A DNA stretch of 13,353 nucleotides from an uncultured beta proteobacterium. GTDB taxonomy: Bacteria > Pseudomonadota > Gammaproteobacteria > Burkholderiales > Rhodocyclaceae. The translations under genes were made by a program, and so were the position numbers. Every line of letters begins with the position of its first letter. Within the stretch, counting starts at the first letter, position 1. Positions 1 through 8,431 of the stretch are shown here, in pieces. Location: contig CAIXAY010000073.1 of NCBI GenBank assembly GCA_903917505.1, positions 1-13,353 on the forward strand, in the 5' to 3' direction. The notes beneath the pieces were generated by a model. It made no database searches. It was not told the DNA's origin and saw only the letters and a program-made list of their open reading frames with translations.

Positions 1-121
1 GCTCGACATACGAGACAAGAGCGTGGATGACGTAGAAACTGGCGGCGAGCGCAATCAAGGTGATGGCTCGCAGCACCAGGGGATGCGTCAGGAAAGGAAT
101 TACCCAGGTTTCGGTTGTCAT
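1..121 (-). CDS. N-terminal fragment of an unidentified membrane protein
   Basis: A minus-strand reading frame starts at the ATG complementary to 119-121 and runs off the left edge after 40 codons. The start is well supported by a perfect GGAGG Shine-Dalgarno (complement of 128-132) six bases upstream. The visible residues begin MTTETWVIPFL. They then form one hydrophobic stretch of about 20 residues (about residues 15-37, rich in L, I, A and V), which fits an uncleaved membrane helix or signal anchor. The gene is divergent from the potassium-transporter-like gene to its right and shares a 377-bp control region with it. Too little is present to assign a family. A small-channel or other integral inner-membrane protein is possible, but that is a guess. 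Confidence 0.6.
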   Translation of the reverse strand, partial: MTTETWVIPFLTHPLVLRAITLIALAASFYVIHALVSYVE

Positions 122-127
122 GAGCGT

Positions 128-132
128 CCTCC
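128..132 (-). promoter_or_regulatory. Shine-Dalgarno of the left-edge gene
   Basis: CCTCC on the plus strand reads GGAGG on the minus strand, six bases before the ATG at 121. It is a full-consensus ribosome binding site and fixes the start of the truncated membrane-protein gene. Confidence 0.65.
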
Positions 133-272
133 GATTCAAGAAATTGACAAGTGGCGCGCGGCCACGAAGTGCAAAACCGTGTCGGCCGGAGAACCGGAAG
201 GGTCTCCTTGAACACGATTCCATGCTAAGCGGATGCTTATCAAGTTGGTGAAAAGAGATGAATCGCCGACAT

Positions 273-308
273 CAAGAAGATGTAAACTTCTTGCCATTGC
301 CCTATACT
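273..308 (+). promoter_or_regulatory. Candidate promoter with overlapping dyad operator
   Basis: A perfect 7-bp inverted repeat, CAAGAAG (273-279) and CTTCTTG (287-293), flanks a 7-base centre. Ten bases downstream lies TATACT (303-308), one mismatch from the sigma-70 -10 consensus. The -35 position would fall inside the dyad, and no good -35 hexamer is present (TGTAAA at 281-286 matches 3 of 6). This is the arrangement expected of a regulated promoter whose regulator binds over the -35 region. The transporter downstream is the likely target. The regulator is unknown. Confidence 0.35.
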
Positions 309-498
309 CCGGGCTGACAGTAAATGCCATGCGCGTACGGGCGCACGCGGTGTTTCGGGGTGTCGCCGCAGGTTCTTGGACGGCCCTTGAATGGATCCGC
401 TGGCTTTCGTCACCGGACAGCGACGAGGGACGCTCGCCGCTCGGCCTGGCCGCACGCAGGCGCGGCTTGTTCTTCGCACCATATGCTGGACTCCAACA

Positions 499-2457
499 AT
501 GGGACACACCACCCCAAAGACGCTGGGCGCTCCGGGAGGCACGCTCGATATCGAGGCGCGGCAGCGGAATTCGCTGGCCGTGCTGCTGGCGTGGGCCGGC
601 CTGGGGGCGAACAGCTTTTCGGCGGCCTGCTACGGTCCGGAAAACTCCTTCCTGGCGCTTGGCGGTCACGCCGAACTCGGCTTGCCGCTGGTCATGGTCA
701 CGGTCATCGCGGTGGCCCTGATCGCGCTCGCCCATATCCAGATGCTCGAGCTTTTCCCGAACGGGGGCGGCAGCTATCAAGTCGCCACGCATCTGCTCGG
801 GCCGCATGCCGGCCTGGTCGCCGGCGCAGCCTTGCTGGTCGATTACGTTCTGGCCATCACCGTCTCGCTGGCGAGCGGCACCGAAGCCTTGTTCAGCCTT
901 CTGCCGCTCGACGCGCACGCCTACAAGCTACCTTTGGAAGCCGCCCTCGTCCTCGTTCTGGCCGTGCTCAATCTCAGAGGTCTGCGCCTGGCGATCTGGT
1001 TGTTGCTCCCCGTCGTATTGCTGTTTCTCGTCGTGCACGCCGGTTTGATCGTCTATGGCGTCTCGATCAAGGTCGCCGACGTCGGCATTGCGTTTCACGA
1101 GTCATCGGTGGGTATCCGACAACTGTCGGCGGCATCGGGCTGGCTGTTCGTCGTCGCCCTTCTCGTTAGGGCTTGCGGTCTGGGCGGCAGCACCTATTGC
1201 GGCGTCGAAGCCATCTCGAACAATGTCAATCTGCTCGCCGAACCGCGCGTTCGCACGGGGCGCCGGACGATGATCGTCGTTTCGGCGTGCCTCTCATTTA
1301 TCGCCGGCGGCCTCATCTTCCTGTACTCGACCTGGCGGTCGCAGGCGGTCGCCGGGGAAACCTTGAACGCGTCGGTCTTTTCGGCAATCCTGGCAAACCT
1401 CGGGCTGGACCAGGGCACGACGCAAACGATGTTGGTGGGAATACTCGCGCTCGAAGCGGCGATACTCTTCGTCGCCGCGAACTCGATCCTGATCTTCGGA
1501 CAGTCGCTGCTGGCGCACATGGCGTCGGATTCCTGGCTGCCCCACCAGTTTCGCAATCTGTCGGAGCGCCTGGTGCGCCAGAACGGGATCATTTTCGTCA
1601 GCAGCTGTGCGCTGGCGATTCTGGTCTGGACCGGCGGCGACCTGGCCGTCCTCATCGTCTATTACAGCATTACCGTCTTCTTGAGTCTGGCGCTCGCGAA
1701 AGCCGGACTGGTGCGCTATTGGTGGGCGCAGAAGCGCAAGAACAAGGCCTGGTTGCCGCGCATGGGCATCGCGGCGGCCGGATTTCTCGTGGCTCTGGGA
1801 ATTCTGTACGTCACGGTGACCGAACGCTTCTTCACCGGGGGATGGGCAACCCTGTGTCTGACCGTGGCGGTGATTCTTGTTTGCGTGGCGATCCGCCGCC
1901 ATTACGACTGGGTCGACGAGCGCCGCCGGGCGATGGATAGCCAATTCGCGCTGTCGCAGCAGGAAATTGATGATCAACAACCCGTCAAAGTTCGACATGA
2001 GGGCGCCACGGCAGTCGTGTTGACGACACAACGCTGGGGACCGACGATTCACACGCTGTTATGGATACAGCGGCTGTTTCCCGGTCATTTCCCCAACGTG
2101 CACCTGATCAGCGCCGTATCCGTCGATGCGCGCACGGTCAGCACGCCGGAAAGACTCGCCAAACAGTCCGAAACGGCAAGGCAGGCGATCGCGCAAGTGC
2201 AAGCCTTTTGTGCGAAGTTTGGCTTGTATTTCAGCCATTCCATCGCCTACGGCACCGATCCGGTCGAAGAGCTGACGGCGCTGGCGATACAAGCGGTCGA
2301 TGAATTTGCCGATTGCGTGTGCTTCTCGAACAAGCTGATTTTTCCTCCAGAAAAGCGATTCCGCGAATGGCTGCACAATCAAACCGCATTGGGTTTGCAG
2401 CGGCGATTGCAGTTGCAAGCGATCCCGCTGGTCATTCTTCCGATCAAGTTGCGCTAG
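499..2457 (+). CDS. KimA-like (KUP/APC superfamily) potassium transporter
   Basis: This is a predicted 652-residue inner-membrane transporter with about 12 hydrophobic helices, followed by a soluble C-terminal tail of about 187 residues (from about R466). Several blocks resemble Bacillus subtilis KimA (YdaO), a high-affinity potassium importer of the APC fold, as I remember it: Y45-GPE in TM1, FPNGGGSY before TM3, LLVDY with D115/Y116, and GVEAIS with E237. The tail resembles the KimA cytosolic (USP-like) region in placement and size. Importing K+ is inferred from family. The start at 499 (ATG, weak GGA eight bases upstream) removes 36 arginine-rich residues that the frame would gain from an ATG at 391. 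Those residues do not look conserved, but the start remains uncertain. The position matching the TM1 aspartate of KimA is Asn38 here. A general amino-acid permease of the APC superfamily is the alternative and would be a typical automatic annotation. Confidence 0.8.
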   Translation: MGHTTPKTLGAPGGTLDIEARQRNSLAVLLAWAGLGANSFSAACYGPENSFLALGGHAELGLPLVMVTVIAVALIALAHIQMLELFPNGGGSYQVATHLLGPHAGLVAGAALLVDYVLAITVSLASGTEALFSLLPLDAHAYKLPLEAALVLVLAVLNLRGLRLAIWLLLPVVLLFLVVHAGLIVYGVSIKVADVGIAFHESSVGIRQLSAASGWLFVVALLVRACGLGGSTYCGVEAISNNVNLLAEPRVRTGRRTMIVVSACLSFIAGGLIFLYSTWRSQAVAGETLNASVFSAILANLGLDQGTTQTMLVGILALEAAILFVAANSILIFGQSLLAHMASDSWLPHQFRNLSERLVRQNGIIFVSSCALAILVWTGGDLAVLIVYYSITVFLSLALAKAGLVRYWWAQKRKNKAWLPRMGIAAAGFLVALGILYVTVTERFFTGGWATLCLTVAVILVCVAIRRHYDWVDERRRAMDSQFALSQQEIDDQQPVKVRHEGATAVVLTTQRWGPTIHTLLWIQRLFPGHFPNVHLISAVSVDARTVSTPERLAKQSETARQAIAQVQAFCAKFGLYFSHSIAYGTDPVEELTALAIQAVDEFADCVCFSNKLIFPPEKRFREWLHNQTALGLQRRLQLQAIPLVILPIKLR

Positions 2458-2636
2458 CGGCCAATGCGGCGCGGCGCCTTGCTCGCCCCCATTCTTGTAA
2501 GCGAGACCATTGACCTCTTCCCTGTCGCCCGTCACTCCGCCGGTCAGCACGCTGTCGAATTCGATCGGCGTTACCCGCGCGAATTTGAGCGCAAATGGAA
2601 AGTCATGGTCTTTTCTCGCTCACCGCCTCCCTCGGT

Positions 2637-2642
2637 TACAAT
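2637..2642 (+). promoter_or_regulatory. Candidate -10 box upstream of ybiT
   Basis: TACAAT in the context CGGTTACAATAGCG lies 40 bases before the GTG start of the ABC-F gene. The same GTTACAAT string occurs before the histidine kinase gene (4993-5000), so the two may share a promoter type. No convincing -35 hexamer sits 16-18 bases upstream. The rest of the 225-bp gap (2458-2682) shows no gene and no clear terminator. Confidence 0.4.
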
Positions 2643-2682
2643 AGCGCCCTTTTCAAATCAATGACTTTCCGGGGTTTCTTCA

Positions 2683-4305
2683 GTGCTCGTCGTCGCCAAC
2701 ATCACCATGCAGTTCGGGGCCAAGCCCCTCTTCGAAAACGTCTCGGTCAAGTTCGGCGAGGGCTACCGCTATGGCCTGATCGGTGCCAACGGCTCGGGCA
2801 AATCGACCTTCATGAAAATCCTGGCCGGCGAACTCGAGGCCACGGCCGGCAACGTTTCGAAAGATTCGCACGAGCGCATGGCCTACCTGCGCCAAGACCA
2901 GTTCGCTTTCGAGGACCAGCGCGTCATCGACGTCGTGATGATGGGCCACGAACAGATGTGGGCCTGCATGCAGGAAAAGGACGCGATCTACGCCAATCCG
3001 GAAGCGACCGAGGCGGAATACATGCACGCCGCCGAACTCGAGCACCGGTTCGCCGAATACGGCGGCTATTCGGCCGAGTCGCGCGCCGGCGAGCTTCTGC
3101 TCGGCGTCGGCATTCCGTCAGAGCAGCACTTCGGCCCGATGAGCGAAGTCGCGCCCGGCTGGAAGCTGCGCGTGCTGCTGATCCAGGCGCTGTTCGCCAA
3201 CCCCGACATCCTGCTGCTCGACGAGCCGACCAACAACCTCGACATCGCCACCATCCGCTGGCTGGAGAACGTGCTCAACGAGCGCAACAGCACGATGATC
3301 ATCATCTCGCACGATCGCCACTTCCTGAACCAGGTGTGCACGCACATGGCCGATCTCGACTACGGCAGGATCACGGTGTACCCCGGCACCTATGACGATT
3401 TCATGGAGGCTTCGTCGCAGGCGCGCCAGCAGCAGCAGAAAGACAACGCGCGCGCCAAGGAGCGCATCGCCGAGCTGCAGGACTTCGTGCGCCGCTTCTC
3501 GGCCAACAAGTCGAAAGCCAAGCAGGCGACTTCGCGCGTGAAGCTGATCGAGAAGCTGCGGCCCGAGGACGTCAAGCCCTCGTCGCGCCAGTACCCGTGG
3601 ATTCGTTTCGAATACGACGACAAGGAAAAGCTGCACCGCCAGGCGGTCGAGATCGAGAAGCTCAGCTTCGCTTATCCGGGCAGCGAGCGCCGGATTTTCA
3701 GCAAGTTCGACCTGACGCTGCACGCCGGCGACAGGCTGGCGGTGATCGGCGAGAACGGGGTCGGCAAATCGACGCTGCTGAAACTCCTGATGGGCGAATT
3801 GCAGCCGCAGTCCGGGCACATCAAGTGGACTGAAAAAGCGCGGCGCGGCTACTACGCGCAGGACCATGCCGAAGAGTTCAAGGAAGACACGCCGCTGACC
3901 GAGTGGATCGCCGGCTACGCGCGCGCCACCGCCAGCGAGGGTGACGACCTCGAAACGCTGATTCGCGGCACGCTGGGGCGCCTGCTTTTTTCCGGCGACG
4001 AAGTGCGCAAGGCGGTGCGCGTCATTTCCGGCGGCGAGCAGGGGCGTATGATATTCGGCAAGCTGATGCTGATGAAGAACAATGTGCTGATCCTCGACGA
4101 GCCGACCAACCACCTCGACATGGAGTCGATCGAATCGCTCAACACCGCGCTCGAGAAATTCAAGGGAACCATGGTATTCGTTTCGCATGACCGCGAATTC
4201 GTGTCCTCGCTCGCCACCCGCGTGCTCGAAATCCGCATGGACGGAACGCTGGTGAACTACCCGGGCAACTACGAGGACTACCTCGCCAGTCAAGGCATCG
4301 ACTAA
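2683..4305 (+). CDS. ybiT: ABC-F family ATPase YbiT
   Basis: This is a 540-residue soluble protein with two ABC ATPase cassettes and no membrane segments. It matches E. coli YbiT (530 residues) almost end to end as I recall that sequence. Domain 1 has Walker A G34-ANGSGKST, a degenerate signature at S154-EVAPGW and Walker B D180/E181. A charged, coiled-coil-like linker follows at about residues 240-305, which corresponds to the P-site tRNA interaction motif. Domain 2 has Walker A G356-ENGVGKST, signature S449-GGEQGR and Walker B D472/E473. ABC-F proteins bind the ribosomal E site and act on translation. The exact role of YbiT is not settled. The start is GTG at 2683, with GGGG eight bases upstream. 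The ATG at 2661 is out of frame. An acyltransferase follows 6 bp after the stop and is probably co-transcribed. Confidence 0.93.
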   Translation: MLVVANITMQFGAKPLFENVSVKFGEGYRYGLIGANGSGKSTFMKILAGELEATAGNVSKDSHERMAYLRQDQFAFEDQRVIDVVMMGHEQMWACMQEKDAIYANPEATEAEYMHAAELEHRFAEYGGYSAESRAGELLLGVGIPSEQHFGPMSEVAPGWKLRVLLIQALFANPDILLLDEPTNNLDIATIRWLENVLNERNSTMIIISHDRHFLNQVCTHMADLDYGRITVYPGTYDDFMEASSQARQQQQKDNARAKERIAELQDFVRRFSANKSKAKQATSRVKLIEKLRPEDVKPSSRQYPWIRFEYDDKEKLHRQAVEIEKLSFAYPGSERRIFSKFDLTLHAGDRLAVIGENGVGKSTLLKLLMGELQPQSGHIKWTEKARRGYYAQDHAEEFKEDTPLTEWIAGYARATASEGDDLETLIRGTLGRLLFSGDEVRKAVRVISGGEQGRMIFGKLMLMKNNVLILDEPTNHLDMESIESLNTALEKFKGTMVFVSHDREFVSSLATRVLEIRMDGTLVNYPGNYEDYLASQGID

Positions 4306-4311
4306 AAGCCC

Positions 4312-4866
4312 ATGCGCACCCTCTCGGCTTTCATTCTTCGCCTGGCCGGATGGCAAACGGTCTACGCGGCCCCGCCGGGCCCGAAGGCCGTGATCATCGT
4401 CTATCCGCATACCTCGAACTGGGATTTCCCGCTCGGCCTGCTGTTCAAATTCAAGGTCGGCATGCCGCTTAAATGGGCCGGCAAGGACACGCTGTTCCGC
4501 TGGCCGATGCGGCGCCTGTTCATCGCGCTCGGCGGTGTTCCGATCAACCGGCGCGAGCGCACCGGGGCGGTCAGCCAACTGCTCGAGTCCTTCAAGCGCA
4601 GCGAACGCCTGTGCCTGTGCATCGCGCCCGAGGGCACGCGCTCGCGGACCGAGCACTGGAAGACCGGTTTCTACCACTTGGCGTTAACGGCCAAGCTGCC
4701 GCTGGGCCTTGCTTTCATCGACTACGGCAGCAAGCGGGTCGGCGTCGATCACTGGATCACGCTGTCCGGCAACGAAGCGGCCGATCTGGCGACCTTCCGC
4801 GATTATTACGCCGGCAAGGTTCCGCGCTATCCGGAAAAGGCGGGCGAAATCCGTTTCAAGGCCTGA
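4312..4866 (+). CDS. PlsC-like 1-acylglycerol-3-phosphate acyltransferase family protein
   Basis: This is a small acyltransferase of 184 residues. The glycerolipid acyltransferase motifs are present in order: the catalytic HX4D (H33-TSNW-D38), a GGVPINR block (74-80) and the substrate-binding E107-GTRS. These enzymes transfer an acyl chain from acyl-CoA or acyl-ACP to a lysophospholipid-type acceptor at the inner membrane. It is shorter than typical PlsC (about 240 residues) and has no clear N-terminal membrane helix, so it belongs to the compact soluble or peripheral branch. The acceptor cannot be deduced. The ATG lies 6 bp after the ybiT stop with no obvious Shine-Dalgarno, which suggests translational coupling in a two-gene operon. 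A role in ornithine-lipid or another membrane-lipid pathway is equally possible. Confidence 0.85.
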   Translation: MRTLSAFILRLAGWQTVYAAPPGPKAVIIVYPHTSNWDFPLGLLFKFKVGMPLKWAGKDTLFRWPMRRLFIALGGVPINRRERTGAVSQLLESFKRSERLCLCIAPEGTRSRTEHWKTGFYHLALTAKLPLGLAFIDYGSKRVGVDHWITLSGNEAADLATFRDYYAGKVPRYPEKAGEIRFKA

Positions 4867-4878
4867 ACCGGCGCTGCC

Positions 4879-4962
4879 AACCCCCCAGCCCCCCAGCCCC
4901 CTTGTCAGGGGGGAGCTCGCGCGGTTTTCTCCTCCCCTAACAAGGGGAGGCCGGGAGGGGTT
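4879..4962. repeat. REP-like palindromic intergenic element with two hairpins
   Basis: The element contains two inner hairpins inside an imperfect outer stem. Hairpin 1 is CCCCCT-TGTC-AGGGGG (4897-4912). Hairpin 2 is CCTCCCCT-AACA-AGGGGAGG (4931-4950), a perfect 8-bp stem. The outer arms are AACCCCCCAGCC (4879-4890) and GGCCGGGAGGGGTT (4949-4962). The whole can fold as a three-way junction. It resembles the C-rich/G-rich intergenic palindromes found in multiple copies in many proteobacterial genomes. Neither hairpin is followed directly by a T run, so intrinsic termination is not clearly indicated, though it may stabilise the 3' end of the acyltransferase transcript. Only one copy lies in this window. 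Confidence 0.7.
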
Positions 4963-4974
4963 TGTGCCTGGCGT

Positions 4975-5000
4975 CCCGAAAAGACTTCGGGCGTTACAAT
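4975..5000 (+). promoter_or_regulatory. Candidate promoter with dyad upstream of the histidine kinase
   Basis: CCCGAA (4975-4980) and TTCGGG (4986-4991) form a perfect 6-bp dyad with an AAGAC centre. It is followed at once by GCGTTACAAT, with the -10-like TACAAT at 4995-5000. The ATG of the kinase gene is 26 bases downstream, so the leader would be very short. No good -35 box is seen, and the dyad occupies the spacer. That arrangement suits an activator or repressor site. Confidence 0.4.
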
Positions 5001-5026
5001 GCGGACTCATCCTGAGCCCGCTTGCC

Positions 5027-8000
5027 ATGACCAGCCCGCACGCTACCGAAGCCAGCCCCGAACCCTTGCAGCGCGTCGTGAAGATCCGCCGCGATTACAA
5101 CTCGTGGGTGGCGACGGAAACGCTCGAAGATTATGCTCTGCGCTTCACACCGCACCGCTTCCGTAAATGGTCCGAGATGCGTGTCGCCAACACCGCTTTC
5201 GGCGCCTCGTCCTTTCTCGTGCTCGAAGCCGTCGGCGCGACCATGCTGGTCAATGGCGGTTTCATCAACGCTTTCTGGGCGATCCTCGCGACCGGGCTGA
5301 TCATCTTCCTGATCGGCCTGCCGATCAGCCACGCCGCCGCCCGCTACGGGCTCGACATGGACCTGCTGACGCGCGGCGCCGGTTTCGGCTACATCGGCTC
5401 GACCATCACCTCGCTGATCTACGCCTCATTCACCTTCATCTTTTTCGCGCTCGAAGCGGCGATCATGGCCTACGCGCTCGAACTCGCTTTCCACATCCCG
5501 CCGCGCTGGGGTTACCTGATCTGCGCGCTGGTGATCATCCCGCTGGTCACGCACGGCGTCACGGTGATCAGCCGCCTGCAGGCGTGGACGCAACCCTTGT
5601 GGCTGGCGATGCTGGTGCTTCCCTATGTCTTCCTGCTGGTGCAGGAACCCGAAGTGCTGCGCGGCCTCGCGCGCTATCCCGGCGAGCGCGGCCTCGGCGG
5701 CGAGTTCTCGATGCCGCTCTTCGGCGCCGCGCTCGCCGTCGGCATCGCGCTCGTCACGCAAATGGGCGAGCAGGCCGATTACCTGCGCTTCATGCCGGAG
5801 CGCACGGACAGGAACAAACGCCGCTGGTGGCTGGCCATGTTGCTCGGCGGCCCCGGCTGGGTGCTGCCCGGGGTCGCCAAGATGCTCGGCGGCGCGCTGC
5901 TCGCCTATCTCGCGCTCAGGAACGCCGTGCCGGTCGCCAAGGCGGTCGATCCCAACCAGATGTATCTGATCGGCTATTCGCACGTGTTCAGCAACACGGC
6001 GCTGGCCATCGCCGCGACCCTGCTCTTCGTCGTCATCTCGCAGATCAAGATCAACGTCACCAACGCCTACGCCGGCTCGCTGGCCTGGTCGAATTTTTTC
6101 GCGCGGCTGACGCACAGCCATCCGGGCCGCGTCGTCTGGGTCGTCTTCAATACCCTGATCGCGCTGCTGTTGATGGAGCTCGACGTCTTCCAGGCGCTCG
6201 GCCAGATCCTCGGCCTGTATTCGAACATCGCCATTTCCTGGATGGCGGCGGTCGTCGCCGACCTCGTGATCAACAAGCCATTGGGTCTCTCGCCGCCGGC
6301 GATCGAGTTCAAGCGCAGCCATCTGTACGACGTTAACCCGGTCGGCCTGGGCGCGATGGGCATCGCCTCGCTGCTCTCGATCGCTGCCTACAGCGGCGCG
6401 CTCGGCCCGGCCGTACAGCCCTATGCCTCCTTCATCGCCCTGCTCGTCGCCTTTGTCGCGGCGCCGCTGATCGCCTGGCTGACCGGCGGCCGCTATTACC
6501 TCGTCAAGCGTCCGGCGGAGGCCGCGGCCGGCAAGCAGCGCTGCTGCATCTGCGAACGCGAATACGAACCCACCGACACCGCGCATTGCCCGGCCTACGG
6601 CGACACGATCTGCTCGCTGTGCTGTTCGCTCGACGCGCGCTGCGACGACCTGTGCAAGCCGGGCGCCAGCCTCGCCGAACAATGGCAGCGCCTGCTGCGC
6701 CGCATTCTGCCGGCCCGCGCCGTTCCCTACCTCGAGACCGGGCTCGCACATTACCTGCTGCTGATGGCCTGCATCGTGCCTTTGCTCGCCGCGCTGCTCG
6801 GCCTGCTCTACACGCACGAAGTGCTCACGCTGGATCCGGCCCAGGCCGAGCTGATTCCGCGCCTGCAGCAGACTTTCGTCAAAGCTTTCTCGGGCCTCCT
6901 GCTGTTCGCCGGCATCGCCGCCTGGTGGATGGTGCTGACGCACAAGAGCCGCCAGGTCGCGCAGGAAGAATCGAACCGGCAGACGCGCCTTTTGATCCAG
7001 GAAATCGATTCGCACCAGCGCACCGACGAACAGCTGCAGAAAGCCAAGCAGGCCGCCGACCAGGCCAACCTCGCCAAGAGCCGCTATATCACGGCGATCA
7101 GCCACGAACTGCGCACGCCGCTCAACAGCATCCTCGGCTACGCGCAGATTCTCGACGGCGACGAGGCGATTCCGCCCAACCGCCGGCAAGCCGTGAGCGT
7201 CATCCGCAAGAGCGGCGATCATCTGCTGTCGGTGATCGAGGGAACGCTCGACATCGCGCGCATCGAGGGCGGCAAGCTGACCCTCGATTTCAAGCCGCTC
7301 AATTTCCCGGCCTTCCTGCAGGAGATCGTCGACATGTTCGAACTGCAGGCGCGCAACCAGGGCTTGAGCTTCGACTACCAGGCGGCCGGCGAACTGCCGG
7401 GCGTGGTGCGCGCCGACGAGCGGCGCCTGCGCCAGATTCTGATCAACGTCCTCGGCAACGCCGTCAAATTCACGCTGCGCGGCAGCGTCAGCCTGCACGT
7501 CGATTACCGCCGCGACATGGCGGTGTTCGACATCCGCGACAGCGGACCGGGCATTCCGGCCGATGAGCTCGAGCGCATCTTCGAACCCTTTGTCCGCGGC
7601 AGCAGCGCGCAGGCCGGCGGCAGCGGCGTCGGCCTGACCATCGCGCGCATGCTGACCGACCTGATGGGCGGCGAGATGAGCGTCAGCAGCACGCTCGGCG
7701 CGGGCAGTTCTTTTCGCGTGCGGATTTTCCTGCCGGAAGTCCACGCGCCGCAGGAAGCGCCCGAACTGCCGCGCGCGAGCCGCATCGGTTACGTCGGCAT
7801 CCGTCGCCGTATCCTGGTGGTCGACAACGAAAAGGACGACAGGGACATGCTGCAGAGCGTCCTCGACGCGCTCGGCTTTCAGGTCGAGCAGGCGGCGAGC
7901 GGCTACGAATGCCTGCAGATCATTCCGCATTTCGCGCCGCACGTGGTATTCATGGATCTGGCCATGCCCGGCATCGACGGTTGGGAGACGCTGCGCCGCA

Positions 8001-8431
8001 TGCGCCGGCTGAAACTCTCCGACGCCAAGATCGCCATCCTTTCGGCCAACGCTTTCGACAAGAATCTCGACAACGACGCCGGCATAATCGCCGAGGACTT
8101 CATCGTCAAGCCGCTGCGCGTCGAAGAGCTGCTCGACTGGATAGGGCGCAAGCTGCAGCTCGAATGGGTCAGCGCCGACGCGCCGGCGATCGCGGCGCCT
8201 GCCGCTGCGCATCATCCGTTGCCGCTGGTGCCGCCCGCGCGTGAATACCTGTCGGCGCTCGACGAACTGCTCAGCTTGGGTTATGTCCGAGGCATACTAA
8301 ACAAACTCGCTGAAATCGAGCGCCAGGATCCGGCCTGCGGCGAATTCACGCGGGTGCTGCGCGAACTGGCGCGCGGCTTCCAGTTCGACGCGATGAAGGA
8401 AGTTCTGCGAAAGGCGCGCGATGCGGCGTGA
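5027..8431 (+). CDS. NCS1 transporter-fused hybrid sensor histidine kinase
   Basis: This is a 1134-residue membrane sensor kinase. Residues about 17-505 form an NCS1 (purine/cytosine permease-like) transporter of about 12 helices, with the family-like blocks D251-YLRF and N346-AYAGSL. Next comes a cysteine-rich module with nine cysteines in 38 residues (506, 507, 509, 521, 529, 532, 533, 539, 543). Two more helices follow (about 575-598 and 620-640), then a coiled coil. The kinase core has H-box H693-ELRTP, N-box N811 and G1 D838-SGPGIP. A REC domain (about 927-1047) has phospho-acceptor D977 and K1028. A helical tail lacks an evident HPt histidine. It probably senses or transports a solute and signals to the overlapping regulator. 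The start is ATG 5027. The frame is open 106 codons further back, but that stretch crosses the palindromic repeat and the promoter, so I rejected it. The ligand is unknown. Confidence 0.9.
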   Translation: MTSPHATEASPEPLQRVVKIRRDYNSWVATETLEDYALRFTPHRFRKWSEMRVANTAFGASSFLVLEAVGATMLVNGGFINAFWAILATGLIIFLIGLPISHAAARYGLDMDLLTRGAGFGYIGSTITSLIYASFTFIFFALEAAIMAYALELAFHIPPRWGYLICALVIIPLVTHGVTVISRLQAWTQPLWLAMLVLPYVFLLVQEPEVLRGLARYPGERGLGGEFSMPLFGAALAVGIALVTQMGEQADYLRFMPERTDRNKRRWWLAMLLGGPGWVLPGVAKMLGGALLAYLALRNAVPVAKAVDPNQMYLIGYSHVFSNTALAIAATLLFVVISQIKINVTNAYAGSLAWSNFFARLTHSHPGRVVWVVFNTLIALLLMELDVFQALGQILGLYSNIAISWMAAVVADLVINKPLGLSPPAIEFKRSHLYDVNPVGLGAMGIASLLSIAAYSGALGPAVQPYASFIALLVAFVAAPLIAWLTGGRYYLVKRPAEAAAGKQRCCICEREYEPTDTAHCPAYGDTICSLCCSLDARCDDLCKPGASLAEQWQRLLRRILPARAVPYLETGLAHYLLLMACIVPLLAALLGLLYTHEVLTLDPAQAELIPRLQQTFVKAFSGLLLFAGIAAWWMVLTHKSRQVAQEESNRQTRLLIQEIDSHQRTDEQLQKAKQAADQANLAKSRYITAISHELRTPLNSILGYAQILDGDEAIPPNRRQAVSVIRKSGDHLLSVIEGTLDIARIEGGKLTLDFKPLNFPAFLQEIVDMFELQARNQGLSFDYQAAGELPGVVRADERRLRQILINVLGNAVKFTLRGSVSLHVDYRRDMAVFDIRDSGPGIPADELERIFEPFVRGSSAQAGGSGVGLTIARMLTDLMGGEMSVSSTLGAGSSFRVRIFLPEVHAPQEAPELPRASRIGYVGIRRRILVVDNEKDDRDMLQSVLDALGFQVEQAASGYECLQIIPHFAPHVVFMDLAMPGIDGWETLRRMRRLKLSDAKIAILSANAFDKNLDNDAGIIAEDFIVKPLRVEELLDWIGRKLQLEWVSADAPAIAAPAAAHHPLPLVPPAREYLSALDELLSLGYVRGILNKLAEIERQDPACGEFTRVLRELARGFQFDAMKEVLRKARDAA

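Larger units (their letters stand above)
122..498. other. Divergent intergenic control region
   Basis: This 377-bp gap separates the minus-strand membrane gene from the plus-strand transporter. It holds the Shine-Dalgarno of the left gene (128-132), a 5-bp inverted repeat GTGGC/GCCAC around a GCGCG centre (151-165), a short TAAGC-GGAT-GCTTA dyad (226-239), and a stronger dyad with an adjacent -10-like box (273-308, listed separately). The rest, to 498, looks like an untranslated leader of about 180 bases. Open frames exist here but have no conserved-looking product. I see no riboswitch that I can name. Confidence 0.5.

Noticed and set aside
391..498. Upstream extension of the transporter to the ATG at 391
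   Set aside because: The 36 added residues are Arg-rich and unlike the family N-terminus. The later ATG at 499 is preferred, although the start is not certain.
122..498. c-di-AMP (ydaO/kimA-type) riboswitch before the KimA-like gene
   Set aside because: I considered it because B. subtilis kimA has one, but I see no matching conserved core, and c-di-AMP signalling is not expected in betaproteobacteria.
136..918. 260-codon minus-strand open frame over the divergent gap and transporter start
   Set aside because: Much of it is antisense to conserved transporter helices. The product is Arg/Gln-rich with no motif, and the true minus-strand gene starts at 121 with a perfect ribosome site.
2458..2682. 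Possible gene remnant between the transporter and ybiT
   Set aside because: One minus-strand frame gives a protein-like stretch, but it has no credible start and no family I recognise, and it runs into the transporter 3' end.
3118..4677. 519-codon antisense open frame across ybiT and the acyltransferase
   Set aside because: It is opposite two confidently identified genes, its product is rich in Arg, Val and Leu, and it has no ribosome site or domain.
4897..4950. Intrinsic terminator after the acyltransferase
   Set aside because: The hairpins are strong, but neither is followed directly by a T run on either strand. A REP-like repeat explains them better.
4709..5026. 106-codon in-frame N-terminal extension of the kinase gene
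   Set aside because: It overlaps the end of the acyltransferase, crosses the palindromic repeat and the likely promoter, and encodes low-complexity Pro/Arg-rich sequence. The ATG at 5027 leads straight into an NCS1-like N-terminus.
5426..8215. 929-codon open frame antisense to the kinase
   Set aside because: It is a shadow of GC-rich coding DNA. Its product is rich in Arg, Asp, Gln and His with no recognisable domain, while the plus strand encodes clear conserved motifs.
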